A stretch of DNA of 7,914 nucleotides, from assembly GCA_029004655.1 (NCBI GenBank), contig JAQVYP010000079.1, forward strand, positions 1 to 7,914, in the 5' to 3' direction. A model generated the notes under the pieces. It did not search any database and was not told the origin of the DNA. It worked only from the letters and a program-made list of their open reading frames with translations. Below, in pieces: positions 6,962 through 7,914 of the stretch. Source of the DNA: Oscillospiraceae bacterium (lineage in GTDB: Bacteria; Bacillota; Clostridia; Oscillospirales; Acutalibacteraceae). How positions within the stretch are numbered: position 1 is the first letter of the stretch; every line of letters starts with the position of its first letter. A program made the translations under genes and the position numbers.

Positions 6962-6980
6962 TTTGTGCAATATGCACAAA
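6962..6980. promoter_or_regulatory. Palindrome TTTGTGCA-N3-TGCACAAA upstream of the promoter
   Basis: Perfect 8-bp arms are separated by ATA, centred about 30 bp upstream of the -35 box of the 3D-domain gene. A related partial site, CTTGTGCAAG, lies further upstream at about 7070-7079. The form suits a dimeric regulator, which is not identified. Confidence 0.35.
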
Positions 6981-6991
6981 TTATTAAGTGC

Positions 6992-7025
6992 TTACAAGTT
7001 GTTACAAAAGGTTACAAGCTTGTAA
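6992..7025. promoter_or_regulatory. Phased TTACAA/TTGTAA repeat array, WalR-like
   Basis: TTACAA occurs at 6992-6997, 7002-7007 and 7012-7017, exactly 10 bp apart. The last copy is part of the perfect 14-bp palindrome TTACAAGCTTGTAA (7012-7025). Read on the minus strand it is TGTAAC-N4-TGTAAC-N4-TGTAAG. The established WalR (YycF) box is TGTWAH-N5-TGTWAH, so the half-sites fit but the spacer is one base short and the last half-site ends in G. It lies about 50-80 bp upstream of the -35 box of the 3D-domain gene. Confidence 0.45.
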
Positions 7026-7083
7026 TAATACCGTTTTTGGGCTATTATTGACATTTATTTCTAATTCATCTTGTGCAAGTAGA

Positions 7084-7122
7084 CAAAATTTTGTGAATAT
7101 ATTTCACAAAATCTCGAGATTT
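7084..7122. promoter_or_regulatory. Overlapping palindrome cluster including a Rex-like site
   Basis: Three perfect palindromes overlap: CAAAATTTTG (7084-7093), ATTTTGTGAA-TATAT-TTCACAAAAT (7088-7112) and AAATCTCGAGATTT (7109-7122). The middle one resembles the redox repressor Rex site TTGTGAA-N4-TTCACAA but has a 5-nt spacer. It is about 150 bp upstream of the only nearby promoter (6943). Confidence 0.35.
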
Positions 7123-7297
7123 CGGTGTGTTTTATACTGTTTTTTCCTTTAATGTAAGCTTTTGCGACTGTTTCTCTTCAAAAATGGCATTCTTGATTGT
7201 AATTTTTAATTAAAATAAGTATTAACATATTTTAAAAAACTTATACAAACCAACTTTTCATTAATAATATGCGAATTTAGGACAGGTTAGAACATAT
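7123..7297. other. AT-rich gene-free stretch
   Basis: I see no convincing ORF, RNA gene or promoter on either strand here. The longest minus-strand start I found (ATG near 7186) stops after 13 codons and has no SD. Confidence 0.6.
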
Positions 7298-7339
7298 AAA
7301 AAAGCATTCCAAAAGTCATTTAAAACTTTGGAATGCTTT
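7298..7339 (-). terminator. Intrinsic terminator of the phospholipase C-like gene
   Basis: AAAGCATTCCAAAAG (7301-7315) pairs with CTTTGGAATGCTTT (7326-7339) with one bulged A, around a 10-nt loop. On the minus strand the stem runs into TTTTTT (7303-7298). It starts 8 bp past the stop codon of the upstream gene. Confidence 0.88.
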
Positions 7340-7347
7340 CCGTTTTA

Positions 7348-7914
7348 CTATAAAATTATGTCGGCAGTTTTAATAATATCCGAATAAAAGGTGTCCATTA
7401 TTTCTCGAGATAGGAACTGCTGCGGTGGTGCTTTTGGAAAATCTTTATTAATTACTTGGACTTTCAACTGCTCAATTTTTTGTTTAGAAACTGAATTGAT
7501 ATCAGCCGGAACAGATGTGATTAAAGCCGGAATTACATCATTTATCAGCCAATCACTTTGGAGCTGTGATTCCTCATATCCATGTAATTCGCTCCACCGC
7601 CTAGTCCTCAACATATCAGATTTGACACCCATTAATGTTAAGTACTTATATAAATACGGATTATAAAATCTGTCCCAGACAATATCGGTAATAATATGAA
7701 AGACATAACCTTTAAGATATGAAGGTTGGTATGATCTTTGATTGGCTTTATAAAAACTTTTTACGTTTTCTTGCCATAAATCAAGATCGTTTTCCCTTAA
7801 GTGAGCCGCCCATCTAATTGCCTTATCGGCAAATCTATCCACGCTCACCGCATCGGGTGCAATGCTACCGAGAAAGAACATTGAATGTTCATTTGCCGAA
7901 AGATTATCAGGTGC
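7348..7914 (-). CDS. Zinc-dependent phospholipase C-like protein, N-terminus outside the window
   Basis: The reading frame stays open to the window edge. It adds 11 codons (APDNLSANEHS) upstream of the first internal ATG at 7881, so the gene is 5'-truncated by the window, not a complete 177-residue protein. Visible motifs are FFLGSIAPDA, then a His in WAAHLREND, then GYVFHIITDIVW. This order of GSIAPD, His and GYxxHxxxD matches the zinc-dependent phospholipase C fold (PF00882-like), in which Asp and His residues bind metal. The typical N-terminal 'P..tH' segment would lie beyond the window. Many bacterial members are uncharacterised, so phospholipase activity is uncertain. The protein is mostly helical and Trp/Tyr-rich, with no membrane segment seen in this part. 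It ends TAG and is followed at once by a strong terminator, so it is transcriptionally separate from the 3D-domain gene. Confidence 0.78.
   Translation of the reverse strand, partial: APDNLSANEHSMFFLGSIAPDAVSVDRFADKAIRWAAHLRENDLDLWQENVKSFYKANQRSYQPSYLKGYVFHIITDIVWDRFYNPYLYKYLTLMGVKSDMLRTRRWSELHGYEESQLQSDWLINDVIPALITSVPADINSVSKQKIEQLKVQVINKDFPKAPPQQFLSREIMDTFYSDIIKTADIIL

Noticed and set aside
6788..6979. 63-codon minus-strand ORF overlapping the start of the 3D-domain gene
   Set aside because: Its start lies upstream of the strong promoter, it runs through the -35/-10 boxes and the structured leader, and it has no recognisable domain.
6992..7025. Short regular repeats as a CRISPR array
   Set aside because: The repeats are 6-7 bp with 3-4 bp between them, far too short for CRISPR. 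They fit protein-binding half-sites.
7048..7053. TTGACA on the plus strand
   Set aside because: There is no -10-like sequence 16-18 bp downstream, and no plus-strand gene follows.

Overview
The window reads as chromosomal core DNA from a low-GC Gram-positive bacterium, most likely a member of the Clostridia. The order gdpP, rplI, dnaB is typical of Firmicutes, and an RNase J gene sits just upstream. A cell-wall protein with DUF348, G5 and 3D domains (YabE type) also points to Firmicutes. No marker fixes the genus. Every gene I can support is on the minus strand, so transcription runs from high to low coordinates.

Layout in the direction of transcription. At the right edge (7914-7348) is the 3' part of a gene for a zinc-dependent phospholipase C-like protein, closed by an intrinsic terminator (7339-7298). 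Next is a 549-bp gene-free regulatory region (7347-6799). It holds nested palindromes, a helically phased TGTAA repeat array, a near-consensus promoter (TTGACT-N17-TATAAT) and a roughly 110-nt structured leader. This region serves the 3D/G5 wall-protein gene (6798-5734), which ends at a long hairpin terminator (5697-5632).

A second gene-poor stretch (5631-4834) contains a 155-bp near-palindromic element that looks like a MITE, a doubtful ORF beside it, and a consensus promoter (TTGACA-N17-TATTAT). That promoter gives a leader of about 250 nt in front of a four-gene run: RNase J (4833-2806), the cyclic-di-AMP phosphodiesterase GdpP (2757-772), ribosomal protein L9 (766-326) and the 5' end of the replicative helicase DnaB (290-1). 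Gaps between these genes are 48, 5 and 35 bp with no visible terminator, so they are probably one operon linking RNA decay, second-messenger turnover, translation and replication.

The most interesting parts are non-coding. The leader of the 3D-domain gene can form three hairpins, and one apical loop is perfectly complementary over 9 nt to a segment overlapping the Shine-Dalgarno sequence. This is a pseudoknot-type switch that I cannot match to a known riboswitch class. In both leaders, hairpin pairs that are G.U on the transcribed strand would be C.A on the other strand, which argues for folding as minus-strand RNA. The TGTAA array upstream resembles, but does not exactly match, WalR boxes, the known control sites of some 3D-domain wall hydrolases.
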